A DNA stretch of 64,000 nucleotides from assembly GCA_036013505.1 (NCBI GenBank), contig CP107851.1, positions 8,604,001 through 8,668,000 of the forward strand. Direction: 5' to 3'. The position numbers and the translations under genes are program-made. Within the stretch, counting starts at the first letter, position 1. Each line of letters opens with the position of its first letter. Positions 8,643-17,543 of the stretch are shown piece by piece. Under the pieces are notes generated by a model, which did no database searches, was not told where the DNA came from, and was given only the letters and a program-made list of their open reading frames with translations. The stretch is from Streptomyces sp. NBC_00510 (GTDB lineage: Bacteria > Actinomycetota > Actinomycetes > Streptomycetales > Streptomycetaceae).

Positions 8643-8669
8643 TTGACTCGTCAAACACCCTGCTAGGGT
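8643..8669 (+). promoter_or_regulatory. Candidate HrdB-type promoter for the MalY-like gene
   Basis: TTGACT at 8643-8648 and TAGGGT at 8664-8669 resemble the vegetative consensus, with a short 15-bp spacer. The MalY-like ATG is at 8808, giving a leader of about 130 bases. Confidence 0.45.
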
Positions 8670-8807
8670 GGGCGCGGCAATCGGTCACGCGCCGTGTTCG
8701 CCGCGCGGGAGCGGGCGGAGTCCGGAAGGCGCGCTCACGGTCTCCGGTGATGGTCCGTCCCGGCGGATCCGCGCGTGACCGCGTCGCACGTCCACCGGAG
8801 GAAGGTC

Positions 8808-9998
8808 ATGGCACCCGCAGGATTCGAGACACTCGACGACACGGCACGGCGGGCGGGCAATCCGCTGCGCCGGCTCACGATCGACGAACTGCGGCGCCGC
8901 AAGGGCGTCAAGTGGCGTCACCATCCGGCGGACGTCCTGCCGCTGTGGATAGCCGACATGGACGCGACCCCGGCCCCCGCGGTCGTGGACGCGGTGTCCT
9001 TGGCCTTCGAACGCGGGGACACCGGCTACCCGCCCTTCGACGCGACGATGGCGGAGGCCTGGGACCAATTCGCCGCGAAGCGCTGGGGATGGCGCATGGC
9101 GACGGAGCGCACGATGGTCGTCCCCTCCGCACTGACGGGCATCGCCGAGACGCTCAAGGTGACGACGGCGCCCGGGGACGCGGTCGTCGTCAACTCCCCG
9201 GGGTACGGGCTCCACCGGCACATCGCGGAGGGACTGGGCCGCCGCGTCGTGGAGGCCCCGCTGGGGCCCGACCACCGCATCGACCTCGACGCCCTGCGCG
9301 CCGCGTTCGGCCGGACGGTCGACGGCGGTCGCCCCACGGTCTTCCTGCTGTGCAGCCCCCACAACCCGACCGGGACGGTCCACACGGCGGAGGAACTGGC
9401 CGCGGTGGCGGGGCTGGCGCGGCAGTTCGGGGTGCGGGTCGTCTCCAACGAGATCCACGCGCCGCTCGTCCCGGCCGGCGCGCGCCATGTGCCGTACCTC
9501 TCGGTCCCCGGCGCCGAGGACGCCGTCGCCGTCTACTCCGCCTCCAAGGGATGGCACCTGTCGGGCTTCCGCGCCGGGATGCTCGCCTGGGCGCAGGAGG
9601 CGGACGACGCCCTGCGGCACATCCCCCTGAGCGTCGCCCATGAGCTGAGCGGCATCGGCGTCATCGCCCAGACCGCCGCCCTGCGGCTCGGAGGCGGCTG
9701 GCTGGACGCGCTGCTCACCGGACTCGACGACAACCGCCGCCTCCTCGGCGAACTGCTCGAGCGGCACCTTCCCGGGGTCCGGTACCAGCGGCCCGAGGGG
9801 ACGTACCTGGCGTGGCTGGACTGCCGCGCCCTCGGACTCGGCGACGATCCCGCGGCCGCCTTCCTGGAACGCGGCCGGGTCGCCCTCTCCCCGGGCCTGG
9901 AGTTCGGCACGGGCGGCGCGGGGCACGTACGCCTCAACTTCGCCACGTCGCCGGAGATCCTCACCGAAGCCGTCCGCCGGATGGGCACGCTGGCCTGA
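8808..9998 (+). CDS. MalY/PatB family PLP-dependent C-S lyase / aminotransferase
   Basis: 396 residues. The family uses pyridoxal phosphate, usually to cleave cystathionine or other C-S substrates. The opening LPLWIADMDATPAPAVVDA is the MalY/PatB signature. The PLP pocket is visible as SPGYG, SPHNPTG, VVSNEIHAPLV and the Schiff-base lysine in SASKGWHLSGFRAG; the C-terminal FATSPEIL completes the domain. ATG 8808 has GGAGGAAG 5 bases upstream; the in-frame GTG at 8775 is less well placed. A candidate promoter lies at 8643-8669. An amidohydrolase gene follows about 100 bp downstream on the same strand, and the two may be co-transcribed. Exact substrate cannot be read from sequence. Confidence 0.9.
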   Translation: MAPAGFETLDDTARRAGNPLRRLTIDELRRRKGVKWRHHPADVLPLWIADMDATPAPAVVDAVSLAFERGDTGYPPFDATMAEAWDQFAAKRWGWRMATERTMVVPSALTGIAETLKVTTAPGDAVVVNSPGYGLHRHIAEGLGRRVVEAPLGPDHRIDLDALRAAFGRTVDGGRPTVFLLCSPHNPTGTVHTAEELAAVAGLARQFGVRVVSNEIHAPLVPAGARHVPYLSVPGAEDAVAVYSASKGWHLSGFRAGMLAWAQEADDALRHIPLSVAHELSGIGVIAQTAALRLGGGWLDALLTGLDDNRRLLGELLERHLPGVRYQRPEGTYLAWLDCRALGLGDDPAAAFLERGRVALSPGLEFGTGGAGHVRLNFATSPEILTEAVRRMGTLA

Positions 9999-10097
9999 TC
10001 CCGGCCGGCCCCGGGCCGCCGCTCGATTCTCGCCGTCTCCGTGACGACGCACGCCCTCCCGCGGGCCTCACGTCCAGCGGGCCGGCACTGCTCTTCG

Positions 10098-11294
10098 ATG
10101 GGAAGCACCTTGCTCAACACCACCGCCATACACGCCGGTTCGATGTTCGACGGGTTCACCCGCTCAGGGCCCGCCACGGTCCATGTCAGAGGTGACCGCA
10201 TCATCCGCGTGGACCGCACCGGCGCGCTGCCGACCGACGGCACCCCGGTCGTCGACCTCGGCCCGCGGACATGCCTGCTGCCCGGCCTCATCGACAGCCA
10301 CACACACCTCGCCTTCGACGCGAGCCCCGACCCCGTGACCTCCCTGGCCGCGACCGGCGACGCGGACCTGCTGGCGCAGATGCGGGCCGCGGCCCAGGCG
10401 GCGCTCCGGGCCGGCATCACCACCGTCCGCGACCTCGGTGACCGCGACTACCTCTCGCTGACCCTCGTCGAGGAGTTCGCCCGGGCCCCGGAGAACGGGC
10501 CGGAGATCCTCGCCGCGGGCCCCCCGCTCACCACGCCGGGCGGGCACTGCCACTTCTTCGGCGGCGAGGCCGAGGGCACCGAGGCACTGCGCGCCGCGGT
10601 GCGGGAGCGCCACGCCCGCGGCTGCGCCGTCATCAAGATCATGGCCAGTGGCGGCAACATGACGCCCGGTTCCGTGCCCCCGCACGCCTCCCAGTACGGC
10701 CCGCAGGACCTGCGCGCGGTCGTGGACGAGGCACACCGTCTCGGGCTGCCGGTGGCCGCCCACGCGCACGGTGTCCAGGCCATCAAGGACGCCCTCGACG
10801 CGGGCGTCGACAGCCTGGAGCACGTCACCTTCCTCGGCGCCGACGGCGCCACGTACGACCCCGCCCTCGCCGCGGCCATCGTGGCCGGCGGCACGTTCGC
10901 CAGCCTCACCCTGGGCATGGCCCCCGGTGCGGCGTTCAACCCGCCCCCGGCCCTGGCCGCACACGTCCAGACCATCCTGAACACCTTCGGCAACCTGCAC
11001 GCCGCGGGCGCCAACGTGGTCATCGGCTCCGACGCGGGCATCGGGCCCGACAAGCCCCACGACGTCCTCCCGCACGGCGTCGGCGCCCTCGTCCGTCTGG
11101 GCGTGGCCCCTGCCGACGCCCTGATCTCCGTGACCAGCCTGGCCGCCCGGCTGTGCGGTGTGGAGGGCCGCAAGGGAAGGATCACCGCCGGTGCCGACGC
11201 CGACCTGCTGGCCGTCGACGGCGATCCCGTCAAGGACCCCGCCGCCCTGCTGGACGTGCGGGCCGTCTTCCGCGCCGGCATCCGGGTGCGCTGA
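10098..11294 (+). CDS. Amidohydrolase family protein (imidazolonepropionase/prolidase-like)
   Basis: About 398 residues. A metal-dependent TIM-barrel hydrolase: PGLIDSHTHLAF holds the HxH metal ligands, IKIMASGGN has the bridging Lys, AHAHGVQAIKDAL and SLEH the third and fourth His ligands, and VIGSDAGIGPD the catalytic Asp. The C-terminal ADLLAVDGDPVKD is typical of the group that cleaves cyclic amides or X-Pro dipeptides. Start is uncertain: ATG 10098 gives the usual short N-terminal strand, GTG 10041 would add 19 residues; neither has a strong ribosome site. It follows the MalY-like gene on the same strand. Confidence 0.88.
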   Translation: MGSTLLNTTAIHAGSMFDGFTRSGPATVHVRGDRIIRVDRTGALPTDGTPVVDLGPRTCLLPGLIDSHTHLAFDASPDPVTSLAATGDADLLAQMRAAAQAALRAGITTVRDLGDRDYLSLTLVEEFARAPENGPEILAAGPPLTTPGGHCHFFGGEAEGTEALRAAVRERHARGCAVIKIMASGGNMTPGSVPPHASQYGPQDLRAVVDEAHRLGLPVAAHAHGVQAIKDALDAGVDSLEHVTFLGADGATYDPALAAAIVAGGTFASLTLGMAPGAAFNPPPALAAHVQTILNTFGNLHAAGANVVIGSDAGIGPDKPHDVLPHGVGALVRLGVAPADALISVTSLAARLCGVEGRKGRITAGADADLLAVDGDPVKDPAALLDVRAVFRAGIRVR

Positions 11295-11624
11295 CCTCCG
11301 CCGGACGGCAGCGCCTCCCGTGCGTCGGCGGGCGGCCGCCGTCCTGCGTCCCCCCAATGGCGTATCCCCGCGTGCTGTGCTCATGATGGTCGCGTAGGGC
11401 CGACGTTCAGCTCTGCCCCCGCCGGCGTGTACAGCCTGGAGGGCACGCGATCCGCCTTGTCCGCACTCCTTGCCGCTGGGGGAAATGCTATGGCCCGCTG
11501 GGCCGTGCGCGGCGTCGCCGGTGCAACAGCGTCCACCGCTGTCGCTTCTCCTTGGTCGCGCGCACCGGTGGCCTGCGGCAACACCTTGACTTCCCTCATA
11601 CGAATCACTTCAGGTGGGTGAATC
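11295..11624. other. Intergenic region (330 bp), no gene seen
   Basis: No convincing reading frame on either strand. Close to the downstream gene there is TTGACT (11586-11591) and then AGGTGGGTG as the ribosome site for GTG 11625, so the last 60 bases probably hold its promoter. The remainder shows nothing I can name. Confidence 0.5.
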
Positions 11625-12653
11625 GTGGATACACCAACCAGGAAAACCGGCAGGTTCATCGCGCTCATCGCAGTGCTTGCCGCCGCCCTGCTGGTCTGCC
11701 CGAGCGCGAGCGCCGGAGCTTGGGACGACAGCCGCGGGCAGGACACGGCGGCGGGAGAGTCTCCCTCCCCGTCGTCCTTCCCGCAGGCGAAACCTCCCCC
11801 CGGTTTCACGTCCAAGTACGCGGAAGTGAACGGCTTCCGCATGCACTACCTGCGAGGCGGCAAAGGTTCACCGGTCGTGCTGATCCACGGCTTCCCCCAG
11901 TCGTGGGCCGAGTGGCGGGAACAGATGGGCCCGCTCTCCAAGAACCACACCGTGATCGCGGTCGACCTTCGCGGCGCAGGCAACTCCGAGGTCACCAGGG
12001 GCGGTTACGCAAAGGCGCAGATGGCCAAGGACGTGCATGAGCTGCTGAAGCAGCTGAAGCTGAACAACGGCGTCCAGGTCGTCGGGCACGACGTCGGTCT
12101 GTGGGTCAGCTACGCCTACGCGGCCCAGTGGCCGAAGGAGGTGCGCCGTCTGGCCGTGATGGAGGCTCCCATCCCGGACGACAGCCTGTACCGCTTCCCG
12201 GCGCTGGAGGCCAACCCGAAGACCCCCTCGATGTGGCACTTCGGCCTGTTCCAGCTGCCGCTCGCCGAGCAGCTCATCGACGGTCACGAGCGCGTCTTCG
12301 TCCAGGGCTTCATCGAGGAGCTCCTGGCCGACAAATCGGCGTTCACGAAGGACGACTACGACTTCTACGCCCACTACCTGAAGGAGCCGGGCCGCACGGT
12401 GGCCTGGATGAAGATGTACCGCGAGCTCCGCGGGGACGTGGACCAGAACAAGAAGTTCCTGGCGGAAGGCAGGCTGCGGATGCCGGTGCTGGCGATCGGC
12501 GGCCAGGCGTCGTTCGGCGGCAAGATCGCCGACCAATGGCGTGACTACGCCGTGAACGTCGAGGGCCGGGTCGTCAAGGGGTCGGGTCACTGGGTGACCG
12601 AGGAGAAGCCCCAGGAAGTGACGAACCTGCTGCAGTCCTTCCTGCAGAGGTAA
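11625..12653 (+). CDS. Secreted alpha/beta hydrolase, epoxide hydrolase-like
   Basis: 342 residues. An N-terminal signal peptide (RKTGRFIALIAVLAAALLVC, then SASAGA) is followed by a Ser/Pro-rich linker and an alpha/beta-hydrolase fold from about residue 60. HGFPQSW is the oxyanion-hole motif, VVGHDVGLW carries an Asp nucleophile, which points to epoxide hydrolase or haloalkane dehalogenase chemistry rather than a Ser esterase, and KGSGHWVTEE holds the catalytic His. GTG 11625 is preceded by AGGTGGGTG. The cap region contains Tyr residues consistent with epoxide opening, but the substrate is unknown. Secretion of an epoxide-hydrolase-like enzyme suggests detoxification outside the membrane. 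Confidence 0.88.
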   Translation: MDTPTRKTGRFIALIAVLAAALLVCPSASAGAWDDSRGQDTAAGESPSPSSFPQAKPPPGFTSKYAEVNGFRMHYLRGGKGSPVVLIHGFPQSWAEWREQMGPLSKNHTVIAVDLRGAGNSEVTRGGYAKAQMAKDVHELLKQLKLNNGVQVVGHDVGLWVSYAYAAQWPKEVRRLAVMEAPIPDDSLYRFPALEANPKTPSMWHFGLFQLPLAEQLIDGHERVFVQGFIEELLADKSAFTKDDYDFYAHYLKEPGRTVAWMKMYRELRGDVDQNKKFLAEGRLRMPVLAIGGQASFGGKIADQWRDYAVNVEGRVVKGSGHWVTEEKPQEVTNLLQSFLQR

Positions 12654-12706
12654 GTTCTGCCGCGAACGGCGGGACCCGCGGCGACGGTGACGGTGCCTTC
12701 GGCGCC

Positions 12707-13693
12707 TCAGGCGCCGCCGCCCTGCGGCTCGGCCGGCTGCGGAGCCGGCGCCGGGGGCAGCAGTTCGTGCCGCGTCAGGGCGACCAGGGTCCGCAGGGCG
12801 ATGCCGCCGATGAACACGGTGATGGCGGCGAGGAACACGTAGGTGTACGCGCCGGCCCCGGGCGGACGCTGGCGCTCCACCCAGTGGATCGCGACGGCGG
12901 CGACCGCGGCCCAGCTGAAGGTGAACGCCCATGTGCTCGGCATGAAGGGCAGCTTCAGGTAGGCGGGCAGCAACCGCAGCTGGGCCAGCACCATCAGCAG
13001 TCCGTAACCGCCGAGGAAGGCCGCGACCCCGTCGATGGAGTCGGTGAACAGCGCGAAGTAGGCGGTGCTGGCCACGGCCGCGGGGGCGATCTCGATCGCC
13101 AGGGTCGGCAGAAGAGGCGGAGGCGGCAGGGGGCGGAAGAACAACCGTCCCATGATCACCGAGCCGAGGATCATCCAGCAGACCACGCCGAGGCCGAACA
13201 TCACCTGACCCAGTCGCTGCTGCCCCACCACCCCGGCCGACGCCGCGGCCAGCAGGCCGCCGGCGACCGTGGGCAGGAAGTAGCCGGGATGGAAGCGGTC
13301 GACGTCGATCCGTCCGTAGATCCACTGACCGGTGAACCAGGCGCCGAGCAGCACGGTGAGGACGAGGAACACGTCCACCAGCACCCGCCCGGCCGTGGGC
13401 GCCCGGACGTAGAGGCCGTTCGCGGCGATCACCATGGGGACGATCACGCACAGCGACGCGAACGGTCCGGCCGCGGCATCGGTCAGGTCCCGTGCCAGGG
13501 ACCGTGCCCGTACCGCGTGGTGGAGATAGGCGACCGTCACCAGCAACCACACGGCGGCCGCCAGGATCAGCAGCGCGTCCCCGACGCCCCGTGGCACGCG
13601 ACCGGCTTCGGCGGCGGTCAGCCAGGCGTCCGCCAGGCCGACGAGGCCGAAAGGCATGCCGAAGAAGTTCAGGGGAATCGGCCGATTTTTCAT
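12707..13693 (-). CDS. TDT family (SLAC1-like) membrane transporter
   Basis: 328 residues with about ten membrane segments. The N-terminus IPLNFFGMPFGLVGLADAW is the usual opening of the SLAC1/TehA branch, and FMPSTWAFTFSWAAVA marks the C-terminal half. It is the last gene of a leftward series: its ATG lies only 11 bp after the stop of the nucleoside hydrolase, so it is probably read from the same transcript. A 5-5-5 inverted repeat (TGGGA-n5-TCCCA, 13698-13712) overlaps that junction and contains TAGTTT, which could give an internal leaderless promoter. It is only distantly similar to the other TDT gene at 7441. The transported anion is not known. Confidence 0.85.
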   Translation of the reverse strand: MKNRPIPLNFFGMPFGLVGLADAWLTAAEAGRVPRGVGDALLILAAAVWLLVTVAYLHHAVRARSLARDLTDAAAGPFASLCVIVPMVIAANGLYVRAPTAGRVLVDVFLVLTVLLGAWFTGQWIYGRIDVDRFHPGYFLPTVAGGLLAAASAGVVGQQRLGQVMFGLGVVCWMILGSVIMGRLFFRPLPPPPLLPTLAIEIAPAAVASTAYFALFTDSIDGVAAFLGGYGLLMVLAQLRLLPAYLKLPFMPSTWAFTFSWAAVAAVAIHWVERQRPPGAGAYTYVFLAAITVFIGGIALRTLVALTRHELLPPAPAPQPAEPQGGGA

Positions 13694-13697
13694 GGTA

Positions 13698-13712
13698 TGG
13701 GAAACTATCCCA
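13698..13712 (-). promoter_or_regulatory. Inverted repeat overlapping a possible internal promoter of the TDT gene
   Basis: TGGGAAACTATCCCA is a perfect 5-5-5 inverted repeat. On the minus strand its centre reads TAGTTT, a plausible -10 placed about 10 bases before the ATG at 13693. It overlaps the last codons of the nucleoside hydrolase. Confidence 0.4.
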
Positions 13713-14688
13713 CTTCTTCCCTCACCGGTCCTTGCGGCGCATGACCGGACGGGCCCGGCCCCTCACGCTCCACGGCCTCCACGACGTCGACCCCGAGCGC
13801 CACGCGGGCCCCCTCGTGGATCTCGGACTCGCCGACGCGCAGGCGGCGGTCGACGACGGTCTGGCCCCTGCCGGGTCCCGGGCCGAGCGAGACCTCGACG
13901 GGCAGACGGCGCGTGGTCAGCCCCCGCGGGTCGGCGACCGCGCAGACCGCGCCTGCGTCCCCCAGGCCGCCGCCGGGGTCGGAGTCGTCGGGGTTCAGAC
14001 CGCGGTGGGCGAGCAGGCGCCCGGCCAGGCGTGTTCCGGGCTCCTCGCTCTTCAGCAGCCTGCGCACGTGCTCGGACGGGACGATCACCTGCTCGAACAC
14101 GTCCAGTCCGTACATCGTGACCGGCACTCCGGCGGAGAACAGGATCGCGGCGGCCTCCGGGTCGTGCCAGACGTTGAACTCCGCGACCGGGGTGGCGTTG
14201 CCCCTGCCCACGGCGCCGCCCATGGAGACGATCCGCTCGATGTTGGCGGTGACCTCCGGGTGGGTGCGCAGCAGCAGCGCGATGTTGGTGGCCGGCGCCG
14301 TGGGGATCAGCGTGACGGGGCGCGGGGAGGCGAGGATCTGCCGGCGCAGCAGGGTCACGGCGTCCACGTCGACGGGCGTACGGGTGGGCGCGGGCAGCCC
14401 CAGGTCGCCCATGCCGTCCTGGCCGTGCACCTGGTGGGCCGTGCGCGGGGGTGCGATCAGCGGACGTTCCGCGCCCCGGGCGACGGGGATGTCGGGGGCC
14501 CCGGCCTGCTCCAGCACGGTCAAGGTGTTGCGCACCACCGCGTCCACGTCGGTGTTGCCGCCCACGCACGTGACCGCGCGCAGGTCGAGGCCCGGATGAC
14601 GGACCGCCAGCAGAAGCGCCAGGGCGTCGTCGATGCCGGTGTCGCAGTCGATGATCACCGGGATCGGCCGGCCGTCGGCGTCGTGCAC
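13705..14688 (-). CDS. Inosine-uridine preferring nucleoside hydrolase family protein
   Basis: 327 residues. The family cleaves the N-glycosidic bond of ribonucleosides, giving base and ribose. The calcium-binding signature DCDTGIDDALAL is at residues about 10-21, SMGGAVGRGNATPVAEFNVW contains the conserved Asn/Phe-Asn ribose-binding residues, and VTMYGLDVFEQV the strand that normally precedes a catalytic residue. GTG 14688 has AGGAG 6 bases upstream. The C-terminal 30 residues (EREGPGPSGHAPQGP) are a weakly conserved tail. It lies between the aquaporin-MFS fusion gene (71 bp upstream) and a TDT transporter (11 bp downstream), all on the minus strand, so its products or substrates may be handled by these transporters. 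Confidence 0.92.
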   Translation of the reverse strand: MHDADGRPIPVIIDCDTGIDDALALLLAVRHPGLDLRAVTCVGGNTDVDAVVRNTLTVLEQAGAPDIPVARGAERPLIAPPRTAHQVHGQDGMGDLGLPAPTRTPVDVDAVTLLRRQILASPRPVTLIPTAPATNIALLLRTHPEVTANIERIVSMGGAVGRGNATPVAEFNVWHDPEAAAILFSAGVPVTMYGLDVFEQVIVPSEHVRRLLKSEEPGTRLAGRLLAHRGLNPDDSDPGGGLGDAGAVCAVADPRGLTTRRLPVEVSLGPGPGRGQTVVDRRLRVGESEIHEGARVALGVDVVEAVEREGPGPSGHAPQGPVREEVG

Positions 14689-14759
14689 AGGAGGTCTCCT
14701 TCGTTGTGTCGGGCTGTTGCGTGCGGGCTTCCCCGCGGTTCGTCGCTTTGAGGGCGCGG

Positions 14760-16799
14760 CTACTCGTCGCGGGGCCCGAGCCGGGCGCCTTGGGGACGGC
14801 GCACCGGTTGCGCAGGGGCGGGGGCCTTTGCGCCGTGCCGGAGTTCGTCCTCCACCGTCCGGTCCCGGCCGGCCAGCACGCCCGCGGCGATCTGCGGTAC
14901 GAGCAGCAGGAGCATCACGGCGACGGGCAGGTCCCACCCGCCGGTGTGCTGGTAGAGGGCTCCGATGAGGATCGGCGCGGGGACGGAGAGCAGGTAACCG
15001 GTGCACTGCACGAAGGCGGAGAGCCGTACGACGCCGGGGCCGGTACGCGCGCGCATCCCGATCATGGTGAGGGCCAGCGAGAAGGCGCAGTTGGAGACCC
15101 CGATGAGCACGGTCCACACCCACGGCGCGGCACCGGGCGCCGTCCACAGCCCCGTGTAGCCGACGGCCCCGGACAGGCCCAGGACGACGACGAGAGGTCC
15201 CTGGCCGGGCAGCCGTCCGCCGATCGCGGGCAGGACGAAGGACATGGGTACGCCCACCGCCATCGACACCCCGAGCATCAGGCCGGCGGCGGAGGCCGGG
15301 ACACCCGCGTCGCGGAGGATCTGCGGCAGCCAGCCCATGGCGACGAAGGCGGCGGCCGACTGGAGCCCGAAGTAGACGGTGAGCGCCCAGGCCGTCGGAC
15401 TGCCCGTGATGCGGCCCGTGGACGCGGCCGGAGTGCCGGCGAACGCGCCGGCAGCGGCCGCGGCGTGCCGGGACCGGTCCCGTACCAGGGGCAGCCAGGG
15501 CAGCACGGCGACGGCGCCGACCGCGCCCCAGACGGCCAGGCCGAGCCTCCAGTCGCCACCCAGGGCGCCGGTCACCGGGACGCTGAGCGCGGCGGCCAGG
15601 GCCGTACCGCAGGAGAGGGCCATCGCGTACAGGCCGGTCATGGTGCCGACGCGGTGCGGGAACCAGCGTTTGACGACGACGGGCATCAGGACGTTGCCGA
15701 CGGCTATGCCGCTCAGGGCGAGTGCGCTGGCGGCGAGGAACGGCACGGTGCGCCCGGTGAAGGGGCGCAGGAAGAGGCCGGTGGCGACCAGTGCCATGCC
15801 CGCGCAGATCACGGCCGCCGGACCGTACCGGCGGGACAGCCGGGGCGCCGCGGCGCCGAACACGGCGAACGACAGGGCCGGCAGGGAGGTGAGCAGGCCC
15901 GCCACCGTGCCGCTCATGCCGAGGGAGGCACGGACCTCCTCCAGCAGGGGGCCGAGGCTGGTGATCGCGGGCCGGAGGCTGAACGCCGACACGAACAACG
16001 CGCCGCCGACGAGCAGTTGCACACGCCGCGTGCCGGGCGCGGCGGGCGCGGCGGCGGCCGCCGCGGTGACGCGGGTGCGGCGCGCCCGGACGAGCAACCG
16101 GTAGGCCCCGGCCCCGAGTACCGCCCCGATGATGGGCCCGACCAGGTAGATCGCGAGGTCGGTGGTCTGCCCGGAGAAGACCGCCGGACCGAGCTGACGG
16201 GCCGGGTTGACCGAGCCCCCGCTGAGCGGGCCGAGGGTGGCGATCACGATCCCCACGGACAGCCCGATGACGGGCGCCAGGCCGCGGATGAACCGGGGGC
16301 GGGCGACGAAGAACGCGACGACGAGGGTCAGCGCGAGCATGCCCCCGACCTCCGCGAGGAGGACCGGCACGGGCTGCCAGGTCGGGGCGGGCCGGATCGC
16401 GGCGTGCGAGACCGACGGGAGCGCCACCGCCGGACCCCAGGCAAGACGTGCCAGGCCCGTACCGGCGGCGGAACCGGCCAGCTGGGCCAGCACGTACGGC
16501 AGGACGTGGCGGCCGGGGAAGGCGTCCATCAGCCACAGGCCCACGGTGACGGCGGGGTTCGTGTGGCCGCCGCTGCGCCGCCCGGGAGGGCTGAGGATCA
16601 GGCCGGTGAGGATGGCCCCGCTGACGGCGCCGATCACGACGAGGGCGACGCGCAGGTCGGCGATGTAGAGGGGCGAGTGCGGGTCACGCAGCCATCGCAC
16701 GACCGTCACCGCGAGGAACAGCAGGACGGTCGTGAGGACGAACTCGTCGGCGGCACGGGCGAGGGCCGGTCGGCGTGGCGGAGGGGAAGCGGTACCCAC
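14760..16799 (-). CDS. Aquaporin (MIP)-MFS transporter fusion protein
   Basis: 679 residues in one uninterrupted frame. Residues about 10-235 are a complete MIP channel with both pore motifs, GGHTNPAVTVGL and GGSVNPARQLGPA, and six membrane helices. After an Ala-rich linker (about 240-255) a complete 12-helix MFS transporter of the CynX/NimT kind follows, beginning LLVGGALFVSAFSLRPAIT and including RLSRRYGPAAV between helices 2 and 3. GTG 16799 has AGGAG 6 bases upstream. No internal ribosome site or stop separates the halves. The nucleoside hydrolase and a TDT transporter follow on the same strand. A channel joined to a secondary transporter is unusual; substrates are unknown. Confidence 0.9.
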   Translation of the reverse strand: MGTASPPPRRPALARAADEFVLTTVLLFLAVTVVRWLRDPHSPLYIADLRVALVVIGAVSGAILTGLILSPPGRRSGGHTNPAVTVGLWLMDAFPGRHVLPYVLAQLAGSAAGTGLARLAWGPAVALPSVSHAAIRPAPTWQPVPVLLAEVGGMLALTLVVAFFVARPRFIRGLAPVIGLSVGIVIATLGPLSGGSVNPARQLGPAVFSGQTTDLAIYLVGPIIGAVLGAGAYRLLVRARRTRVTAAAAAAPAAPGTRRVQLLVGGALFVSAFSLRPAITSLGPLLEEVRASLGMSGTVAGLLTSLPALSFAVFGAAAPRLSRRYGPAAVICAGMALVATGLFLRPFTGRTVPFLAASALALSGIAVGNVLMPVVVKRWFPHRVGTMTGLYAMALSCGTALAAALSVPVTGALGGDWRLGLAVWGAVGAVAVLPWLPLVRDRSRHAAAAAGAFAGTPAASTGRITGSPTAWALTVYFGLQSAAAFVAMGWLPQILRDAGVPASAAGLMLGVSMAVGVPMSFVLPAIGGRLPGQGPLVVVLGLSGAVGYTGLWTAPGAAPWVWTVLIGVSNCAFSLALTMIGMRARTGPGVVRLSAFVQCTGYLLSVPAPILIGALYQHTGGWDLPVAVMLLLLVPQIAAGVLAGRDRTVEDELRHGAKAPAPAQPVRRPQGARLGPRDE

Positions 16800-16972
16800 C
16801 TGGATCTCCTAGTCGGGGTGGTCGCCGGCGGGGCACCCCTGACGTCTGCTGCCGGGGGAGGAGCGACGCTCGGGGGACGCGGTCGGACGCCGGGCCTGCC
16901 CGGCGGGGCGGGGACCCGGACCTCCGCTGGCGCGGGGTGGGTACCAGGCCCGGCCGGACGGGCGTATCAGGC

Positions 16973-17473
16973 TCAGGCGCTCGGCGTGTAGTGGCCGGGG
17001 ACCATGCGGGTCGAGACGCCGATGCGGTTGAAGGCGTTGATCGCCACGATCGCGGCGATGAGGTGGGCCAGTTCGGTCTCGTCGAACTGCGCGGCGGCCC
17101 TGGCGTACACCTCGTCCGGGACGAATCCGTCCGTCACGACGGTGATCGCCTCGGTGAGCTCGATCGCCGCGATCTCCCGTGCCGTGTAGAAGTGCTTCGC
17201 CTCCGTCCAGGCGCCGAGCTGGATGACGCGCTCCGCGGACTCGCCGGCGGCCATGGCGTCCTTGCTGTGCATGTCCAGGCAGAAGGCGCAGTGGTTGATC
17301 TGCGACGCGCGGACCTTCACCAGGTGCAGCAGGCCGGCGTCGACCCCGCGGCCCGCGGCCGAGTCCAGTCGGACCAGCGCCTTGAAGGCCTCGGGGGCGA
17401 GCTTCGCCCAGTCCATGCGCGCCGTGTGCTCCGGAAGACGGGGGGTGTGCTCATGTGCTTCGTTCATCGTCAT
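16973..17473 (-). CDS. Carboxymuconolactone decarboxylase / AhpD-like protein
   Basis: 166 residues. The CxxC redox motif (NHCAFCLDMHSKDA, residues about 60-75) and the following helix match the AhpD-like alkylhydroperoxidase branch of the CMD family; FNRIGVSTR near the C-terminus is also typical. ATG 17473 or 17467 can serve; the -10 element TAGCGT (17486-17481 on the minus strand) ends 7 bases before 17473, so a leaderless transcript is likely. The gene is divergent from the MocR regulator with only 47 bp between start codons, and its promoter holds the first copy of the shared 24-bp-spaced operator. Likely role: reductive detoxification controlled by that MocR protein. Confidence 0.9.
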   Translation of the reverse strand: MTMNEAHEHTPRLPEHTARMDWAKLAPEAFKALVRLDSAAGRGVDAGLLHLVKVRASQINHCAFCLDMHSKDAMAAGESAERVIQLGAWTEAKHFYTAREIAAIELTEAITVVTDGFVPDEVYARAAAQFDETELAHLIAAIVAINAFNRIGVSTRMVPGHYTPSA

Positions 17474-17480
17474 GCCCGCA

Positions 17481-17543
17481 ACGCTACGCATCGGGTGGTA
17501 CTGGAGTATGGTCCAATTACATGAGGGATTCCCGGACCAATTC
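17481..17543 (-). promoter_or_regulatory. MocR-regulon promoter/operator, copy 1
   Basis: Reading leftwards: half-site AATTGGTCC (17542-17534), half-site AATTGGACC (17518-17510), and -10 TAGCGT (17486-17481). Corresponding positions are 24 bp apart. The same layout occurs at 19553-19614 and 20591-20652. The MocR start codon (17521) lies between the two half-sites, so binding would also affect the regulator's own gene. Confidence 0.75.

Noticed and set aside
9061..9077. A match to the MocR half-site (GGACCAATTC) inside the MalY-like gene
   Set aside because: There is no second half-site 24 bp away and no promoter; codons explain the sequence.
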